Both the position numbers and the translations under genes were made by a program. DNA of 64,000 bases, from NCBI GenBank assembly GCA_942493305.1, contig OW818686.1, forward strand, positions 1,426,001 through 1,490,000. The letters are read 5' to 3'. Below the pieces are notes generated by a model that worked only from the letters and a program-made list of their open reading frames with translations, was not told the DNA's origin and ran no database searches. The DNA is from UBA7672 sp030824255. Lineage in GTDB: Bacteria; Pseudomonadota; Alphaproteobacteria; Caulobacterales; Hyphomonadaceae. This document shows, piece after piece, positions 61,469 to 64,000 of this stretch (position 1 is its first letter; every line of letters starts with the position of its first letter).

Positions 61469-61957
61469 TCAGCCCTCGACACGCTTCTCGGGCACGAGAT
61501 CGAAGCAGATCGCACAGTCGCCGCGCTTCGTCAGGTCATGCAACGGCGTATCCGTCGTCGGACGATCTTCAGAGTTGCAGAGCTGAAGCAAATGCTCGAT
61601 CGCATCCTGCTCCTTCAGCTTGAACGCACGCACAGCCCAAGCCTTGACGCGGCGGACACGCGCGCCGCCGGCGAACGTCTCGTGAGCCGTGCGTTCGAGG
61701 TAATTGACGGTAACGCGAACGCGGAGGCACCGTGTGACATGGATCCGGCAGCCACTTTTGAGGCCTTTGAGCGGGGCTTTGCTCGTGAGGTCGAGCGGCT
61801 CGTCCTCCTCGTCAAGCAGCACGCGGCAGGTATCGTCGAGGTCGATGTTGAGGCTGCGCAGCAGCCTCTCAAGGTCGATGCCCGTCGGACTGGCGGGCAG
61901 GGCGCCTTCGCTGAGGTTCCCCCGTTCGCCGTGGTGGATAAAGATGGTCGTCGTCAT
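61469..61957 (-). CDS. bilA: BilA-like ubiquitin-like protein with two fused beta-grasp domains
   Basis: A 162-residue protein with two beta-grasp units. Residues 1-75 end in the LKGLKSGCRIHVT strand and residues 76-155 contain LRVRVTVNYLERTAHETFAG, then CAICFDLVP. The C-terminus ends RVEG, so attachment would be through a terminal Gly after at most trivial processing. Two fused Ubl domains is the ISG15-like form of BilA. It is the first gene of the four-gene operon and lies 82 bases from the UvrD-like gene upstream. Confidence 0.8.
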   Translation of the reverse strand: MTTTIFIHHGERGNLSEGALPASPTGIDLERLLRSLNIDLDDTCRVLLDEEDEPLDLTSKAPLKGLKSGCRIHVTRCLRVRVTVNYLERTAHETFAGGARVRRVKAWAVRAFKLKEQDAIEHLLQLCNSEDRPTTDTPLHDLTKRGDCAICFDLVPEKRVEG

Positions 61958-62039
61958 TGATGGCTCCTGTGTTGCCCATGAATTGCGGGCTCAGGAGTAG
62001 AGCGACGTGGGGACGAAAAATCCGGCGCGCCCGGCGTGA

Positions 62040-64000
62040 CTATTGGCCGTCGCAGGCAAAGTAGGCCGGGCAGCTGGGGCAGTAGCGCGCCTCATCGGGC
62101 TCAGCCCCGAACACACCGCTCTCTATCCCGGCAATGGCGCTCGCATACTCCTTGAGCAACTTGTCGTCGTTCTTTGCTGCCGCCGGGAGAGCTTCATCGA
62201 GACCGGGATAGTATGTTTCAACGACCATTGGCCGACCCGGATAGCGTTGCGCGGCACCGAGGCGGATCAACGCATAGATCCGGTGTTCGCCTTCGGACTT
62301 GGATTTTCGCCCCGTACGAATGCGCTGCACACGGACAAGGCCGCTTGGTTCAATTACGACCCGGTCAGGAAAAAGCTCGATCTTTCGGCCATTGAGACCA
62401 ACGGTCCACGGCTCGCGGTCGTACGTGCCGGTCTCCTTCGACAAAAGCCGATGGACGCTGGCGACCATGGTCTCAGCAATACCGCGATAGTAACCCTCGA
62501 ATCCCGAGTCGCGCGGACCGTGCGTGTTCCAGACACGCGCCATTTCGCTGCGCGCTGCATCGAGCGTCGGCAATCGGCCAGCCGCCTGCTCTTCCTCCAT
62601 CCAGGACATGGTTCGGTGAACGACACGGTGAAAGCGCAGGTAAGCTGAACTATCGCGGTTGCCTCTCAGGTCTTCGAGAATCTCGAAGCGGTAGCGCGCC
62701 GGGCATCGCAGGTACATGTCGAGTTCGCGTTCTTCGTAGCTGTCGCGCCTGACCGGGCTCAGCGTAACTGGCGCGGGGCTATCGTCGATCTGGACGTCGC
62801 CGACTCGCTGCGTTTGAATCTGACCGGCGATCACAGCCAGGAATTTGGAGGCGGACACGGTTTGCTGGGTGTATTTCTCTGCGCGGCTTAGGCTGAGATG
62901 ATCGCGGGCGCGCGACATGCCGACGAAGAACAGGCACTCCTCTTCGGCGTCATGATCCTCGGCTTGGAGAGCCAAGTGAGCCAGCGTTGGCGGCGGCGGG
63001 CACCGGTTCCATTGTCGGCTAGTGGGCATGTAACGGGTGGCGATGGCTGGCAGATGGACGGCGCGGAACTCCAGACCTTTGCTGCCGTGAAGCGTCATGA
63101 CGCGGACGGCGTCAAAGTCAGACGCTTCCGATGGAATGGTGCGAAAAGGCTGATCCTGGTTGAGCGCCTCGATCCTGCGCACACGTTCGAGAAACCGCTT
63201 GCGTGTGCTGTCTTGGCCGGGAGGCACGTCGCCTGCCGTTTTGAGCAACTGGTAGATGGCAATCAACTGCTGTTGCGTCTCCGGGCCGTTCCTGGCGACG
63301 AGGCGGCGGAGATAGTCGCTGCGTTCGAACAGGTAGGTTGTCAGCATCGTCCAAGCGGTGGCTCCTGAACCGAAACCTGACAGGTGCGTAGCCAGTTTGG
63401 AAAGGCCAAGGCGCGAACCATCAGACAAACCCTCGACTTCGTCGGCTCGACCAAGCGTCTCCGCCAGCGTGACTTGCTTGGCCGCGGACCATGCGATGAT
63501 CCGAAGAATGTCGTCACGAGGAACAGAGTATTCGGGAAGCTGGGCGACACGCAGGAGACCTAGGCCGCCAGATTCGGCGTCGATCGACAGAAGCGCCAGC
63601 AAGTCACAAATCTCGGGCCGTTCGAACAGGTCGCCGAGATACAACAGCGGGACGCCGAGGCGACCAAGGACGTCGGTGATGCGGGAGAGCGTCAGATGGC
63701 TGCGCGCCAGAACCACTTGATCTTCGTAAGGGATGCCTGCGGTGCGTAGCGCCTCGATCTTGTCGCGGATCGCCGCGGCTTCCGCCGTCACGGTCGGCGC
63801 GACGGTCATGGTGACGGCGCCGCCGCCGCCGCGGTACGCCTGCCAGGACGTAGCCGCGCTTTTGTCTGATGACATGTGGTTCGTGAACGCGCCGAAAGTC
63901 CGAACAATGGATTCGCCTGACCGATAGTTCGTCGTCAGAGACTGGCGTTGTCCGCCAAATGCGCTGGTGAAGCGCTCGACATTCTCAGGTTTGGCACCCC
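62040..64000 (-). CDS. UvrD/REC-like helicase-nuclease (5' end beyond the window)
   Basis: The last 650 residues or so of an SF1 helicase. The frame is open to base 64000 and includes LTTNYRSGESIVR (motif IV region), VMTLHGSKGLEFRAVHLPAI (motif V) and FVGMSRARDHLSLS (motif VI). The C-terminal 230 residues form a PD-(D/E)xK domain with LDMYLRCPARYRFEI and a final Cys cluster, ARYCPSCPAYFAC, as in Cas4/AddB-type iron-sulphur nucleases. It lies upstream of the Bil operon on the same strand, but whether it belongs to that operon is not shown. Confidence 0.85.
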   Translation of the reverse strand, partial: GAKPENVERFTSAFGGQRQSLTTNYRSGESIVRTFGAFTNHMSSDKSAATSWQAYRGGGGAVTMTVAPTVTAEAAAIRDKIEALRTAGIPYEDQVVLARSHLTLSRITDVLGRLGVPLLYLGDLFERPEICDLLALLSIDAESGGLGLLRVAQLPEYSVPRDDILRIIAWSAAKQVTLAETLGRADEVEGLSDGSRLGLSKLATHLSGFGSGATAWTMLTTYLFERSDYLRRLVARNGPETQQQLIAIYQLLKTAGDVPPGQDSTRKRFLERVRRIEALNQDQPFRTIPSEASDFDAVRVMTLHGSKGLEFRAVHLPAIATRYMPTSRQWNRCPPPPTLAHLALQAEDHDAEEECLFFVGMSRARDHLSLSRAEKYTQQTVSASKFLAVIAGQIQTQRVGDVQIDDSPAPVTLSPVRRDSYEERELDMYLRCPARYRFEILEDLRGNRDSSAYLRFHRVVHRTMSWMEEEQAAGRLPTLDAARSEMARVWNTHGPRDSGFEGYYRGIAETMVASVHRLLSKETGTYDREPWTVGLNGRKIELFPDRVVIEPSGLVRVQRIRTGRKSKSEGEHRIYALIRLGAAQRYPGRPMVVETYYPGLDEALPAAAKNDDKLLKEYASAIAGIESGVFGAEPDEARYCPSCPAYFACDGQ

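Noticed and set aside
1..64000. CRISPR arrays or rRNA genes
   Set aside because: No regularly spaced repeats and no rRNA-like sequence were seen on either strand.

Overview
The window looks like a high-GC alphaproteobacterium, probably of the Caulobacterales/Hyphomonadales/Sphingomonadales type. The evidence is an isopeptidase-type lasso peptide cluster, an alphaproteobacterial LexA box (GTTC-N7-GTTC), an imuA-imuB mutasome pair, a DUF3363-type relaxase and an RP4-like trb/traG/traF block. Most of the window appears to be one integrative conjugative element (ICE) carrying a lasso peptide locus and many defence genes. A second island abuts it at a tRNA-Thr fragment.

Layout. 1-4.3 kb (minus strand): conjugation block traF-traG-copG-trbB-trbC. 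4.6-7.2 kb: a HEPN-like unknown and Lrp and GntR regulators. 7.5-21.4 kb: lasso peptide locus with an ABC exporter, LuxR regulator, STN-TonB receptor, isopeptidase, three precursor genes, the C cyclase, FecR, two duplicated XRE regulators, an ECF sigma factor and a B gene split by a frameshift. 21.4-31.5 kb (minus strand): AbiE toxin-antitoxin pair, a nuclease-like unknown, an XRE-ImmA protein with its partner, small zinc-ribbon and basic proteins, and a Hachiman-like helicase/nuclease pair. 31.6-33.8 kb: imuB plus a broken imuA behind a LexA box. 34-40.6 kb: an SF1 helicase-Vsr-like protein and a STAND NTPase with an Mrr-like nuclease domain. 40.9-45.3 kb: ParB-like protein, small proteins, SRAP and a YiiX-like hydrolase. 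45.6-50.0 kb: an overlapping three-gene operon (metallophosphoesterase, P-loop ATPase, unknown). 50.1-57.2 kb: ICE maintenance and mobilisation genes (SSB, DUF6876-like, ArdC-like, relaxase, XRE, AlpA-like). 57.4 kb: 3' half of a tRNA-Thr. 57.7-64 kb: tyrosine integrase, a bilABCD-like ubiquitin-type defence operon and a UvrD-like helicase-nuclease that runs off the window.

How the genes work together. In the lasso locus the B1 domain should bind the leader, B2 should cut it, and C should close a Gly1-Glu9 macrolactam. The ABC protein would export the product, the TonB receptor would re-import it and the isopeptidase would linearise it. STN-FecR-ECF would convert re-uptake into transcription. 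Three features stand out: leaders of only 12 residues, precursor genes downstream of C behind their own promoter and palindrome, and inter-precursor hairpins with a compensatory base-pair change. The ICE backbone would move this locus and the defence genes between hosts.

The most promising undescribed candidates are the short-leader lasso family with its long, cysteine-containing third precursor, and the metallophosphoesterase/ATPase/unknown operon. All names are from sequence reading alone; no database search was run.
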